The notes: a model not told the origin generated them from the letters alone. Numbered from the stretch's first letter, positions 1 to 9,425 are shown. The stretch: 50,620 nucleotides of DNA from Cobetia crustatorum (GCF_000591415.1 NZ_JEMF01000078.1:1-50620); one strand, 5' to 3'. Numbers and translations: made by a program.

Positions 1-187
1 CATGAAACGTCGAAGAGCCCTTTATCTCATGTGCTGCAATCGCGCGCAGGTGTGGCGCACTACCCCTGCCAGTCTAGTGAATGCTGGACAAGCAGGAGTA
101 GTGCGAAGCATCCAAGGGGATAAATAATCAGGTATCACCACGCAATGTGGCTTGGCGCATCAGAGATGTATTATCAAGCAGAGCGCA

Positions 188-595
188 TCATGACTGGCGA
201 AGACGCTTCTGGTGGCGAGAGCGAAAACGCGCATATGCCACGCTGGAAACGAACAAGCCCACCGCGGCGAGTGCTTCCAGTACGCCCATCACAGCATGGC
301 CTGGCACACTGGCCAGCATGACGCCTTGCATGATGTAGAGAAGGCTGACAAAAGCCAACCAGACGTGACCGCGTGCGCGACGTGTCAACACGGCCGGCAG
401 AAATAGCGCAATAGGCAGCAAGCGAATCAATAGCGGTAACAGGCCATTGTTGTCGCTTTGCATCATCAATTGAATTCCTCCCACTAACAGCAGGATCGCT
501 AGCGCAGTAAAGCTGAAGATGACTCCGCGGCGACTCTGTGCTTCCAAGGACTCAAGTCCTTTTTCGCGTTCTACTCGTTCAAGCCAGGCGCGCAT
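188..595 (-). CDS. DUF2069 family small inner-membrane protein
   Basis: A 135-residue protein of unknown function. An N-terminal amphipathic stretch (about residues 1-25) is followed by about four hydrophobic segments (roughly 28-46, 53-70, 77-94 and 98-118), and the tail is Arg/Lys-rich. This fits the DUF2069 family of predicted membrane proteins. Its ATG directly abuts the TAG stop of wrbA (no bases between), so the two genes are almost certainly translated from one leftward transcript starting upstream of arsC. The arsC-wrbA-DUF2069 order is, to my knowledge, common in Pseudomonas and relatives and suggests a link to redox or envelope stress, but no function can be read from the sequence. 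The family assignment rests on size, topology and context. Confidence 0.75.
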   Translation of the reverse strand: MRAWLERVEREKGLESLEAQSRRGVIFSFTALAILLLVGGIQLMMQSDNNGLLPLLIRLLPIALFLPAVLTRRARGHVWLAFVSLLYIMQGVMLASVPGHAVMGVLEALAAVGLFVSSVAYARFRSRHQKRLRQS

Positions 596-1228
<633 letters not shown>

Positions 1229-1243
1229 TCAGGTGAACAGACT

Positions 1244-1603
1244 TCAGGCATCATCGAGGAGGGCAAGGACATCCTCTGGTGGTCGGCCGATCATAGCCCG
1301 GCGCCCGGTATCCAGGATGGGCCGTTGCATCAGCTTCGGTGTTGCGGAGATGGCATCCAGTCGTTGCGCATCGCTGGCATCAGTGAGCGTCAATGCCTTC
1401 CATTCGGACTCGTTCTCACGAGTGAGTGCACGAGCCCCACCCTCCAGGCGCGTGGCGAGTGCCGCCAGTTGTTCTCGATCAAGTGGGTTGTCCAGATAGC
1501 GAATGATCTCGAAACCCTCGCTGCCGAGGCGAGACTCCAGCAGTGCTAGAGCCTCGCGTGACTTGGAGCAGCGCGGGTTGTGGTAGAGTTTCAATATTGG
1601 CAT
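1244..1603 (-). CDS. arsC: ArsC-family reductase (glutaredoxin-dependent arsenate reductase type)
   Basis: A 119-residue thioredoxin-fold protein of the ArsC/Spx/YffB superfamily. The N-terminus carries YHNPRCSKSREAL with Cys12, the position of the catalytic cysteine that attacks arsenate in glutathione/glutaredoxin-dependent ArsC. The C-terminal part has the LMQRPILDTGRRAMIGRPPE stretch that supplies the conserved arginines and the cis-Pro turn. No arsB, acr3 or arsR gene lies nearby, so this may be a housekeeping member and not part of an arsenic resistance operon. It is the first gene of the leftward arsC-wrbA-DUF2069 group, and a GGAG ribosome site lies just before the ATG. Fold and cysteine are secure, the physiological substrate is not. 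Confidence 0.85.
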   Translation of the reverse strand: MPILKLYHNPRCSKSREALALLESRLGSEGFEIIRYLDNPLDREQLAALATRLEGGARALTRENESEWKALTLTDASDAQRLDAISATPKLMQRPILDTGRRAMIGRPPEDVLALLDDA

Positions 1604-1708
1604 GACTGTCTCCGTTTTCGGACAGGCTAATGGCAGAATGAAAGCGTCATGGGCTGAGACCTACGACAGCTTAAGAATTAGGCACGCATTGTAGAGGGGC
1701 GCACAAGA

Positions 1709-3022
1709 ATGCCACAACTGCCAGGGATGCAGCGGGTGATGCTCGCTATCGGCGTAGTACTCAAGTTGGTGTCACGTTTCAACTTTCATGACGGTAAAAA
1801 AACAGCATCGGCACTGACATACACCACACTATTCGCCGTGGTGCCATTGATGACGGTCATCTATTCGATGTTTGCTGTGATCCCGAGCTTTGATGGTGTG
1901 GGCGATCAGCTCCAGACCACCGTATTTGCTCAATTTCTGCCGTCTACCGGCGAAACGATACTGCAATATCTCAACGAATTCTCTGGTCAGGCACGCAACC
2001 TGACCTCAGTCGGGTTGATCTTTCTGTTCGTCACGTCGGTGCTGATGATGATCACCATCGAAGGTGCTTTCAATGCCATTTGGCAGGTGCCAGAAGGGCG
2101 CAAGGGACTCTCGAGTTTCTTGATGTACTGGGCCGTATTGACGTTGGGTCCGCTGATGCTGGGCTCAGGCTTCTTGCTTTCATCCTACCTGACATCACTG
2201 TCCTTCTTTGACTCGGCGGCGTCACTGCTGGGAGGAAAGGCAGTGTTATTGCGTTTGTTGCCACCGTTGCTGAGTGCTGCGGCGTTTACCTTCATATTTG
2301 CCGCGGTGCCTAACTGCAAGGTGCGCTTGCGAGATGCAGCGGTTGGAGCACTGACCACTGCGCTGGCACTGGAGTTGGCCAAGGGCGGCTTCTCGATGTA
2401 CGTGACGCACTTCCCGTCTTATCAGGCGATCTATGGTGCTTTTGCTGCTGTGCCGCTATTTCTGCTATGGGTTTTCCTGTCGTGGTGCATTGTACTGCTA
2501 GGGGCAGAAGTGGCTGCATGGATGGGGGAACGCTCGCATGCTGATTGGCATCGCTGGCCGCCGTTCTGGCAGACCCTCGGGGCGGTGATGTTGCTCAAGG
2601 ATGCCCACGAACGCGGTGAGCCGTTATCAGATGATAGCCTGACCGACGTACTGGGCAGTCGCTATCGTCGAGTACTAAAACCGCTGATTACCGAGAATAT
2701 TGCCAGTCAGACGCAAGATGGCCAATGGGTGCTGGGACGTGATCTCAATATCTACTCCCTCTGGGAATTGGCGCATGCGCTACCTTGGGATTTACCTGCA
2801 GGAGATGCCGGAGAAGCACCACATCCGCGCCTTGAACCACTGCGTGAAGCGTTGGCGATGGCGCGTGAGGCTGAGAAGGCACGGTTGAGTTGTGGTCTGA
2901 CGGAGGTGTTGCCGGGAGTCAATGATGTCGAGTCTGAAATGACGCAAGCATTAGCTGCGGGTGAGTCAGATCCGTTGGGTGAATCGGCAACCAGACATGC
3001 AAAGACCAGCATGCACCGCTAG
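1709..3022 (+). CDS. yihY: YihY/UPF0761 family inner-membrane protein
   Basis: A 437-residue protein with about six membrane segments in residues 30-275 and a soluble C-terminal part of about 160 residues. The HDGKKTASALTYTTLFAVVP segment near residue 27 and the late GAFAAVPLFLLWVFLSWCIVL segment are hallmarks of the YihY/BrkB family, once misnamed ribonuclease BN. The biochemical role of the family is unsettled. The ATG at 1709 has a GAGGGG ribosome site about 10 bases upstream. The gene stands alone, divergent from arsC, and is followed by a strong bidirectional terminator-like hairpin at 3119-3159. The long charged C-terminal tail (residues 280-437) is typical of proteobacterial members. 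Confidence 0.88.
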   Translation: MPQLPGMQRVMLAIGVVLKLVSRFNFHDGKKTASALTYTTLFAVVPLMTVIYSMFAVIPSFDGVGDQLQTTVFAQFLPSTGETILQYLNEFSGQARNLTSVGLIFLFVTSVLMMITIEGAFNAIWQVPEGRKGLSSFLMYWAVLTLGPLMLGSGFLLSSYLTSLSFFDSAASLLGGKAVLLRLLPPLLSAAAFTFIFAAVPNCKVRLRDAAVGALTTALALELAKGGFSMYVTHFPSYQAIYGAFAAVPLFLLWVFLSWCIVLLGAEVAAWMGERSHADWHRWPPFWQTLGAVMLLKDAHERGEPLSDDSLTDVLGSRYRRVLKPLITENIASQTQDGQWVLGRDLNIYSLWELAHALPWDLPAGDAGEAPHPRLEPLREALAMAREAEKARLSCGLTEVLPGVNDVESEMTQALAAGESDPLGESATRHAKTSMHR

Positions 3023-3118
3023 AACAGGACTGCATCTTTTTGAGATGTCTGTTCGTAATGAACAGAGGGTTTCGTGGTCAGCGACTGCATCATTCTTGAG
3101 ACATGGTCGATAGCACCG

Positions 3119-3159
3119 ACATGAAAAAGGCCCGCGGCTTCGCTGGGCCTTTTTCATGT
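3119..3159 (+). terminator. Intrinsic terminator after yihY
   Basis: A perfect 15-bp stem (3119-3133 pairs with 3145-3159) encloses an 11-base loop. The GGCCC/GGGCC core is flanked by runs of five A and five T, giving a U-tract on either strand. It lies about 100 bases after the yihY stop and upstream of the alpha/beta hydrolase start, so it insulates the two genes. Confidence 0.85.
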
Positions 3160-3236
3160 CAGTCATCGGGTGCGCCTACCACAAGCCTGCCGATAGAGGA
3201 CAATACCAACAGGCATTTCATTTCAGGAAGACGTCC

Positions 3237-4340
3237 ATGATGTTATCTACGCAGAGTACTCCGGCGGTACGATATACCGCGGCTACCGGGAAGTTACGGA
3301 GCCGTTATCCAGTGCGCTCGTCAGCGATATTGTGCGCCGCCGTCATCATGTCACTCAGTGCTGTGATGGTGCCAGTGGCTGGGGCGAATGACGCGACCCA
3401 GGCAGGCCCCTTGGCCGGTGGTCAATCAGCGGATGTACTTGAGTCTACTGATGCTGTCTGGCCTACCAAGACGTATTACAGATATGCCATGGTAGAAGGG
3501 CAGCGTCTTTTCTATCGCGAAGCGGGTGAGCAACATGCTCAAACGATCGTACTACTGCATGGGTATCCTGCCTCTTCACATTCTTATCGAGAGCTGATTC
3601 CGTTGCTGTCGGGCCGCTATCATGTCGTCGCACCGGATTATATGGGGTCTGGCTATAGTGATCGTCCTGATCCTGAAGAGCAGCCCTATACCTTTGACCG
3701 TCTTGCGCGATATACCGAGGGGTTGCTCAAGGCATTGGGCGTCGAGCGCTATAGCCTGTATGTCCAGGACTTCGGTGCACCCGTCGGCTTTAGAATGCTG
3801 CTCAATGACCCGGATAAGCTACAGGGATTAATCGTACAGAATGGCAATGCCTATCTGGCGGGACTGACGCCTGCCAGACAAGCCTTCTTCAAGAGGGCTC
3901 ATCAAGACACATCACAGGCTCAACGCGACATGCTCTATGCATTCACTGGACAGCAAGCCATTGTTGAAAAACAATATCTGCGCGATGTGCCCACGATGCC
4001 TCATGTGATGAGTCCCGATAGTTGGACACACGACTTGCACTTTCTGGAAGCGCGTAGTGATAGAATGATTCAGGTGCAACTACTTCAGGATTATTATAAT
4101 AACTTACTTGATTATCCTGCATGGCAAGCTTATTTGCGTGAGCGTCAACCTCCGACCTTGATTGTATGGGGCAAGCATGACTCTGCCTTTATCGCGGCAG
4201 GCGCGGAGGCCTATTTGCAAGATGTTCCCAATGCTGAGCTGCACTTGTTGGAGGCAGGGCACTTTGCGGTTGAGGAAAAGCCCGTCGAAATCGCCAAGTA
4301 TATCGTTGACTTCATGAACAGATTGCCGAAAGTAGAATGA
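3237..4340 (+). CDS. Exported alpha/beta hydrolase with Asp nucleophile (epoxide hydrolase/haloalkane dehalogenase type)
   Basis: A 367-residue alpha/beta-hydrolase. The ATG at 3237 is chosen because an AGGA ribosome site lies 8 bases upstream; the frame stays open to 3156 but that would overlap the yihY terminator. A basic N-terminus and a hydrophobic run (about residues 28-48, ending near VAGANDA) suggest export to the periplasm. The HGYP oxyanion motif starts at His108. The nucleophile elbow reads VQDFGA with Asp178, not GxSxG, as in epoxide hydrolases and haloalkane dehalogenases. Asp315 (WGKHD) and His342 (EAGHFA) complete the triad. A Phe follows the nucleophile where dehalogenases usually have the halide-binding Trp, so dehalogenase activity is uncertain. 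It is a single gene with its own terminator at 4377-4414. Confidence 0.85.
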   Translation: MMLSTQSTPAVRYTAATGKLRSRYPVRSSAILCAAVIMSLSAVMVPVAGANDATQAGPLAGGQSADVLESTDAVWPTKTYYRYAMVEGQRLFYREAGEQHAQTIVLLHGYPASSHSYRELIPLLSGRYHVVAPDYMGSGYSDRPDPEEQPYTFDRLARYTEGLLKALGVERYSLYVQDFGAPVGFRMLLNDPDKLQGLIVQNGNAYLAGLTPARQAFFKRAHQDTSQAQRDMLYAFTGQQAIVEKQYLRDVPTMPHVMSPDSWTHDLHFLEARSDRMIQVQLLQDYYNNLLDYPAWQAYLRERQPPTLIVWGKHDSAFIAAGAEAYLQDVPNAELHLLEAGHFAVEEKPVEIAKYIVDFMNRLPKVE

Positions 4341-4376
4341 CCCTCTGATATATCGTGATTGATAGGCCTTGATGAG

Positions 4377-4414
4377 AGACGCCAGTGGCCAAGAGTCATC
4401 GGCGTCTTTTTTTT
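4377..4414 (+). terminator. Intrinsic terminator after the alpha/beta hydrolase
   Basis: The arms AGACGCC (4377-4383) and GGCGTCT (4401-4407) form a stem followed by eight T residues ending at 4414. It begins 36 bases after the hydrolase stop codon. Confidence 0.8.
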
Positions 4415-4574
4415 CATGTGCTATCGCTACCGCATTGCATCCCTCTCATGGCTGAGATATCAGCACGTTTCTTGCGCGCAACGCCTGCGGTATCCTTTCT
4501 CGCAGGTGACTGATGGTCATGATAATATTCACTGCACATAAGCCGTTCAGGTAGCACCAGACCTTGCAGTGGTG

Positions 4575-4629
4575 TTGACAGGAATAGCACAAAGTTTGCG
4601 TATGGGCGCGCCTTGATCGGCGCGCCTTT
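4575..4629 (+). promoter_or_regulatory. Possible potABCD promoter with paired GGCGCGCC palindromes
   Basis: A perfect -35 hexamer TTGACA lies at 4575-4580. At the expected 17-bp spacing the -10 is poor (GCGTAT, 4598-4603). Two copies of the self-complementary octamer GGCGCGCC follow at 4605-4612 and 4619-4626, six bases apart and followed by TTT. Together they can form an 8-bp hairpin in the first transcribed bases, and each copy is also a palindrome in the DNA. This could be an operator or an attenuator-like leader for potABCD, whose start is at 4680. The functional reading is inference. Confidence 0.4.
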
Positions 4630-4679
4630 CATGTATCAGGGAGGCGCTCGCGTTTCCCCTTGGAGGTGACAGCCTGCCG

Positions 4680-5831
4680 ATGAAAAGTTCTGCTCTTGCG
4701 CCTGCCCCTCTGATCAAGCTGCGTTCCATTTCCAAGACATTTGGCGATCGCAAGGTACTTGATAACCTGGATCTGGATTTGAATGATGGTGAGTTCGTAA
4801 CGCTGCTAGGTCCCTCTGGGTGCGGCAAGACGACCGTGCTCAGAATGATCGCCGGCTTTGAAGATCCTGACTCGGGCAGTATCACGCTCGAGGGTGGCGT
4901 CCTTCATGACATGCCCGCTCATGAGCGCCCAGTCAATACGGTCTTCCAGAGCTATGCGCTGTTTCCGCACATGAATGTCTATGACAACGTGGCATTTGGC
5001 CTGCGAATGGAAAAGGTCGCCAAGGCCGAGATTCATGAGCGGGTGCGCGAAGCCCTGGAAATGGTTCAGTTGGCGCATCTCTCGGATCGCCGCCCGGATC
5101 AACTCTCTGGTGGTCAGCAGCAGCGTGTGGCCATTGCCCGCGCTGTGGTCAAGCGTCCGCGCGTGCTTCTGCTGGATGAACCGTTGTCGGCTCTGGATTA
5201 CAAGCTGCGCAAGCAGATGCAGAATGAACTCAAGCGTCTGCAGCGCCGGCTGGGGATTACCTTCGTCTTCGTGACACATGATCAGGAAGAAGCACTGTCG
5301 ATGTCAGATCGCGTCGTGGTGATGCGCGAAGGCGGTATTGAGCAGATTGGTACACCGCGTGAAGTGTATGAATCACCGAATACTTTATTTGTGGCGCGTT
5401 TTGTCGGTGAGATCAATCAGCTCGCGGCGCAGATCATTCGACCACTACCCGCGGGGCGTATCGAGATTCAAGTGCTGGACAAGCGCCTTGAGCTCAGCAG
5501 TCATGGCCGTGAGTATGCAGGCGGTGAGGCCGTGCAGGTGCTGTTGCGCCCTGAAGACATGCGCCTGAAACTCGTCGATGCTACGGAAGGTTTCCCCGCG
5601 CGCGTCATTGAGCGTAACTATAAGGGGATGACACTGGATACTGTGCTGGAGCTCGATAGTGGCCAGCAGATGCTCGCCAGTGAGTTCTTTGATGAAGATG
5701 ATCCGGACTTTGATTATCGGCTCGGTGAGCGGGTACGTGTCAGCTGGGTGCCTGACTGGGAGATCATTCTTCCGGACGATGAAGCGCCCGCTAGACCCGT
5801 ATCTCCCGCCTCGACAGGAGCGGGTGCATGA
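4680..5831 (+). CDS. potA: Spermidine/putrescine ABC transporter, ATP-binding subunit
   Basis: A 383-residue ABC ATPase that powers polyamine import at the inner membrane. The Walker A motif GPSGCGKT is at residues 44-51, the signature LSGGQQQ at 142-148, and Walker B ends with Asp166-Glu167 (LLLDEP), followed by the D-loop SALD and the switch His in VFVTHDQEEA. The C-terminal third (from about residue 240) is a TOBE-type regulatory domain, as in PotA/MalK-like ATPases. It is the first of four genes. Its stop overlaps the potB start in an ATGA arrangement, so the two are translationally coupled. Assignment as PotA and not PotG rests on the ATPase-permease-permease-binding-protein order and on the PotD-like fourth gene. 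Confidence 0.93.
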   Translation: MKSSALAPAPLIKLRSISKTFGDRKVLDNLDLDLNDGEFVTLLGPSGCGKTTVLRMIAGFEDPDSGSITLEGGVLHDMPAHERPVNTVFQSYALFPHMNVYDNVAFGLRMEKVAKAEIHERVREALEMVQLAHLSDRRPDQLSGGQQQRVAIARAVVKRPRVLLLDEPLSALDYKLRKQMQNELKRLQRRLGITFVFVTHDQEEALSMSDRVVVMREGGIEQIGTPREVYESPNTLFVARFVGEINQLAAQIIRPLPAGRIEIQVLDKRLELSSHGREYAGGEAVQVLLRPEDMRLKLVDATEGFPARVIERNYKGMTLDTVLELDSGQQMLASEFFDEDDPDFDYRLGERVRVSWVPDWEIILPDDEAPARPVSPASTGAGA

Positions 5832-6709
5832 GTCTGGTGCGCAACCCATTCAAGACTGCCACGCTGACCATCATCTGGGGCTGGCTGATTCTGCTGGTAT
5901 TGGCACCTACGCTGTTGGTGGTGCTGGTGAGTCTGATGCCGGAAAGTACAGGGCAGTTGAATTTCTCTGACCTGAGTCCAGCAGTGCTGTGGCAAGGTTT
6001 CCTTAGTAACTACGGTCAATTGATCAGTCCGGTCTATATCGGTGTCTTTGGTCATTCGTTGTGGATCGGCCTGATCACGACAGTGATATGCCTAGTGCTC
6101 GGCTATCCGTTTGCCTGGATGATCTCACGCGCTAGCCCGCGTCTGCAGCCACTGTTATTGCTGCTAGTGATCATTCCGTTCTGGACCAACTCGCTGATCC
6201 GGATCTATGCCTTGCGTACCCTGATCGCTACGCGTGGTCTGCTCAATGACGTGTTGATGAGTCTTGGGTTGATCGATGCCCCCCTACGGCTGCTGTATAC
6301 CGAAGAGGCCGTGATTGTCGGACTGGTCTATATGTTGCTGCCGTTCATGATTCTGCCGCTGTATGCCGTCTTTGAGCAGTTGAGTCGCGCAACCCTTGAA
6401 GCTGCGCGTGATCTGGGCGCCAATGGAGCTGCCTCCTTCCGCCATATCGTACTGCCGTTGACCATGCCGGGCATCATTGCGGGCGTGCTACTGGTCTTCC
6501 TGCCGGCGATGGGCATGTTCTACGTCTCCGATTTGCTCGGTGGCTCACGCCATCCGCTGATCGGCAACATCATCAAGGGCCAATTCCTGGAGGCCAACAA
6601 CTGGTCCTTCGGGTCTGCCATCAGCGTGATGTTGACGATGATAATGGCCTTCCTGCTGCTGGCCTATTATCGCAGTGTGAAGTTGTTCAAGCGCGAGGCG
6701 ACCTTATGA
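5828..6709 (+). CDS. potB: Spermidine/putrescine ABC transporter permease
   Basis: A 293-residue inner-membrane permease with about six transmembrane helices. The large periplasmic loop after helix 1 (about residues 38-65) is typical of PotB/PotH. The cytoplasmic EAA loop that docks onto PotA is visible as LEAARDLGANGAASFRHIVLP (about residues 190-210). The start codon overlaps the potA stop (ATGA), and its own stop overlaps the potC start in the same way. It pairs with PotC to form the channel for polyamines delivered by PotD. Confidence 0.92.
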   Translation: MSLVRNPFKTATLTIIWGWLILLVLAPTLLVVLVSLMPESTGQLNFSDLSPAVLWQGFLSNYGQLISPVYIGVFGHSLWIGLITTVICLVLGYPFAWMISRASPRLQPLLLLLVIIPFWTNSLIRIYALRTLIATRGLLNDVLMSLGLIDAPLRLLYTEEAVIVGLVYMLLPFMILPLYAVFEQLSRATLEAARDLGANGAASFRHIVLPLTMPGIIAGVLLVFLPAMGMFYVSDLLGGSRHPLIGNIIKGQFLEANNWSFGSAISVMLTMIMAFLLLAYYRSVKLFKREATL

Positions 6710-7494
6710 GCTTGCGTAATGCGGTGAGCCTGCGCATGTTCAGTCGTTGCTACATGACGCTGATCTTTACACTGCTGTACGTACCCATTCTGGTGCTGAT
6801 CGGGATTTCGTTTAACGACTCACGGAATCCGTTTGCGTGGGGTGGCTTTAGCCTGCGCTGGTACGATAAGTTGCTGGGGAATAGCAATCTGATGGAGGCG
6901 GCAGTCAATACGCTATGGCTTGGAGTGACTGCCGCGACGTTGGCGACGTTGATCGGCACGCTGACCGCGACGGCACTTCATCGTTATCGTTTTCGGGGCA
7001 AGCCGTTGCTCAATGGCATGCTGTTCACGGTAATGATGATGCCGGACATCGTGATGGCGATTGCATTTCTGGCGCTGTTCATCGCCCTTGGCATTCAGCT
7101 GGGTTACTTCTCGTTGCTCGTCGCTCACGCCACGTTCTGTCTGCCATTCGTCGTCATTACGGTCTATTCACGCCTGTCGGGTATCAATCCGCAGTTGCTA
7201 GAGGCAGCGCGAGATCTCGGAGCCAGTGAGTCGCGTGCGGTATGGCATGTGCTAGTGCCAGCCTTGCTGCCTGCCATTGCTTCCGGTTGGCTACTTAGCT
7301 TTACTCTATCGCTGGATGATGTGGTGATCTCGACCTTTGTGACCGGGCCAACCTTCGAAGTGCTACCGCTGCGCATCTACTCGATGGTACGTCTGGGGCT
7401 AAAGCCTGAAGTGAATGCATTGGCGACCCTATTGCTGGGCTTGTCGTTATGCCTGCTGGTGGTTTCCCAGTTGTTGATCAAGGAGAAAAAGTAA
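6706..7494 (+). CDS. potC: Spermidine/putrescine ABC transporter permease
   Basis: A 262-residue inner-membrane permease, the partner of PotB. About six hydrophobic helices are visible. The EAA loop reads LEAARDLGASESRAVWHVLVP (about residues 165-185), very like the one in PotB. The N-terminal half carries the NDSRNPFAWGGFSLRWY stretch seen in PotC/PotI. The start overlaps the potB stop by four bases, and potD begins one base after its stop codon, with an AAGGAG ribosome site lying inside the end of potC. The whole cluster is therefore one tightly packed operon. Confidence 0.92.
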   Translation: MSLRNAVSLRMFSRCYMTLIFTLLYVPILVLIGISFNDSRNPFAWGGFSLRWYDKLLGNSNLMEAAVNTLWLGVTAATLATLIGTLTATALHRYRFRGKPLLNGMLFTVMMMPDIVMAIAFLALFIALGIQLGYFSLLVAHATFCLPFVVITVYSRLSGINPQLLEAARDLGASESRAVWHVLVPALLPAIASGWLLSFTLSLDDVVISTFVTGPTFEVLPLRIYSMVRLGLKPEVNALATLLLGLSLCLLVVSQLLIKEKK

Positions 7495-7495
7495 C

Positions 7496-8587
7496 ATGCA
7501 ATTTCTGTCTTCCCGTATCGCTCCCCGTACTGCGCTAGTCACTGCTGTAGCAGCGGTAACGGCCTCCTTCATGACGCTGGGTAGTGCAAGCCAGGCTATC
7601 GCCGATGATAGTGACAAGGTGCTGTATGTCTATAACTGGACTGAGTACATGCCTGATGAGGTGATCGAGCGTTTCGAGGAAAAGACCGGCATTGATGTCA
7701 TCTACTCGACCTTCGATTCCAATGAAGCGATGTATGCCAAGCTCAAGCTGCTGGACAGCAACAACAGTTATGATCTCATCTTCCCGTCGACCTATTACAT
7801 CGACAAGATGGCACGAGAAGGGCTGCTTCAGAAGCTGGATATCAGCAAGCTGGGCAACTTCAAGGATCTCGATCCGAATCTGGTCGATCGTGAGTTCGAC
7901 AAGGGCAATCAGTACAGCGTGCCTTATATGTGGGGCAGTGCCGGTATCGGCTATAACCCTGATTACGTCGAGACGGGTGAGCTGAGCAGCTGGAATGATC
8001 TGTGGAATGACAAGTATCGCGACAAGCTGTTGCTGTCCAATGACATGCGTGAAGTCTTCCACGTCGCACTGGCAAGTCTCGGCTTCAGTGGTAACACCAC
8101 TAATCCTGACGAAATCAAGGCAGCTTACGAGAAGCTGACCCAGCTGATGCCGAATGTGCGTGCGTTCAATTCTGACGCTGCGCGGGTACCCTTCATGCAG
8201 GGTGAGGTCGATGCAGGATTGATCTGGAACGGTGAGGTCTATCAGGCCAATGAGGAAGGCGTGCCAGTGGATTATGTCTATCCCAAGGAAGGCATCATCC
8301 TGTGGATGGATACCATGGCCATCCCGTCCAATGCACGCCACGTAGAGGCGGCGTATCAATTCATGAACTACCTGATCAGCCCGGAAGTCAGCAAGGAAAT
8401 CAGTGAGTATGTTGGCTATACCACGCCGAGTCTGGCAGCCAAGAAATTGATGGCTCCTGAAGTGCGGGACAATCCGGTCGTCTTCCCGACCCAGGCAGAT
8501 CTTGAGCGTGGTGAGTTCCAGACTGATGTGGGAGATGCCTTGCCGATTTATCAGAAGTACTGGGAAAAGCTCAAGACCGGTCGTTAA
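7496..8587 (+). CDS. potD: Spermidine/putrescine-binding periplasmic protein
   Basis: A 363-residue periplasmic solute-binding protein. A signal peptide covers about residues 1-36 (cleavage near QAIA/DD). The mature N-terminus LYVYNWTEYMPDEVIERFEE matches the PotD/PotF family. Further landmarks are YSTFDSNEAMYAKLKLL, the STYYIDKM segment, REVFHVALASLGFSGNTT and IWNGEVYQ, which in Escherichia coli PotD line the polyamine site together with Trp and Asp residues. The resemblance to PotD is strong along the full length, and this decides the naming of the operon. A terminator follows at 8630-8662. Spermidine versus putrescine preference cannot be judged by eye. Confidence 0.94.
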   Translation: MQFLSSRIAPRTALVTAVAAVTASFMTLGSASQAIADDSDKVLYVYNWTEYMPDEVIERFEEKTGIDVIYSTFDSNEAMYAKLKLLDSNNSYDLIFPSTYYIDKMAREGLLQKLDISKLGNFKDLDPNLVDREFDKGNQYSVPYMWGSAGIGYNPDYVETGELSSWNDLWNDKYRDKLLLSNDMREVFHVALASLGFSGNTTNPDEIKAAYEKLTQLMPNVRAFNSDAARVPFMQGEVDAGLIWNGEVYQANEEGVPVDYVYPKEGIILWMDTMAIPSNARHVEAAYQFMNYLISPEVSKEISEYVGYTTPSLAAKKLMAPEVRDNPVVFPTQADLERGEFQTDVGDALPIYQKYWEKLKTGR

Positions 8588-8629
8588 GTATCAGTACGAC
8601 AAAATACGGTCAATGACTTGAGTCTGACC

Positions 8630-8662
8630 AACGCCCCGAGGCATGCTTTGTTTCGGGGCGTT
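8630..8662 (+). terminator. Intrinsic terminator after potD
   Basis: A 10-bp stem (AACGCCCCGA at 8630-8639 with TCGGGGCGTT at 8653-8662) has a 13-base loop and is followed by ATTGT. It lies 42 bases past the potD stop and closes the potABCD operon. Confidence 0.75.
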
Positions 8663-8789
8663 ATTGTGTATGGACAATGACAAGTGGATAGCAGGGGGCG
8701 GCAGGAAAGTGCGCTTCCGGAGCGACTCCCGCACACCGAAGTCTATTGCCAGTAGCGACCCCTCATCCTGATCGATCGTGGAGGGTGCC

Positions 8790-9425
8790 ATGTCTCGTTT
8801 TTCCCCGGTGATGATATCTGCGTCGCGCGAAGTGAGTGGTGCCGAGGTGGATGACCTATTTCGGCGTGAGATGCTCGATGTCACACCACTGACGCGCGGC
8901 ATTGATCGAGCAGATGTTGCTGCTAGGTCTCAGGGGCCTAGCAATGCGCAGCTTGTGCGTCGTGAGGACGCTCAGAAATCGCTCGGTAATGAACTCGATG
9001 GACTGTCTGATAGCTATGTGGAGCATCTGTCACCCCACGACCCCATCGAGTATCGTCGTGATGGCATTCAGGTGGGGGTGTTGGAACGCCTCCGCCACGG
9101 CGGCTATCCACCAGAGGCGCAGCTGAACTTGATACGCCGGCCTTTGATCGAATGTCGGCGAGAAGTACAGCGCTTTGTCCGTGATGGATGGGAGAGCGAA
9201 TTACGCTCGTTGCTAGTCATTCATGGCAGAGGGCGCGATAGCGAGTCTCACGCAGCCCTCATCCGCGCCTACCTGGTGCACTGGCTAGAGCAGATCCCTC
9301 AAGTGCAGGCATGGTGCAGTGCTACGCCGCGTCATGGTGGGTTGGGTGCCACGCTCATCATGTTGCGCAAGTCGCGTTCAGCGCGCGACACCAACCGTGA
9401 GCGTCACCAGAAACGTCGCGGTTAG
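8790..9425 (+). CDS. Smr-domain protein (SmrA-like putative endonuclease)
   Basis: A 211-residue protein with a C-terminal Smr (small MutS-related) domain. The ATG at 8790 is chosen because GGAGGG lies 4 bases upstream; the GTG at 8778 would overlap that site. The N-terminal about 85 residues are charged and carry the DVTPLTRG segment found in proteobacterial Smr proteins. The Smr domain runs from about residue 88 (YRRDGIQVGVLERLRHGGY) through the conserved LLVIHGRG (HGxG catalytic motif) to GGLGATLIMLRKS. Smr domains nick DNA or, in some bacterial members, cleave mRNA at stalled ribosomes; which applies here is unknown. It is a single gene with a terminator at 9470-9510. Confidence 0.85.
   Translation: MSRFSPVMISASREVSGAEVDDLFRREMLDVTPLTRGIDRADVAARSQGPSNAQLVRREDAQKSLGNELDGLSDSYVEHLSPHDPIEYRRDGIQVGVLERLRHGGYPPEAQLNLIRRPLIECRREVQRFVRDGWESELRSLLVIHGRGRDSESHAALIRAYLVHWLEQIPQVQAWCSATPRHGGLGATLIMLRKSRSARDTNRERHQKRRG

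Noticed and set aside
147-406. Short rightward open frames at the left edge
   Set aside because: They overlap the DUF2069 membrane gene in antisense and have no ribosome site; the first 187 bases show no supported feature.
7535-8359. Leftward 274-residue open frame opposite potD
   Set aside because: potD is unmistakable on the other strand; the frame is His/Ile/Asp-rich nonsense typical of antisense to biased codons.
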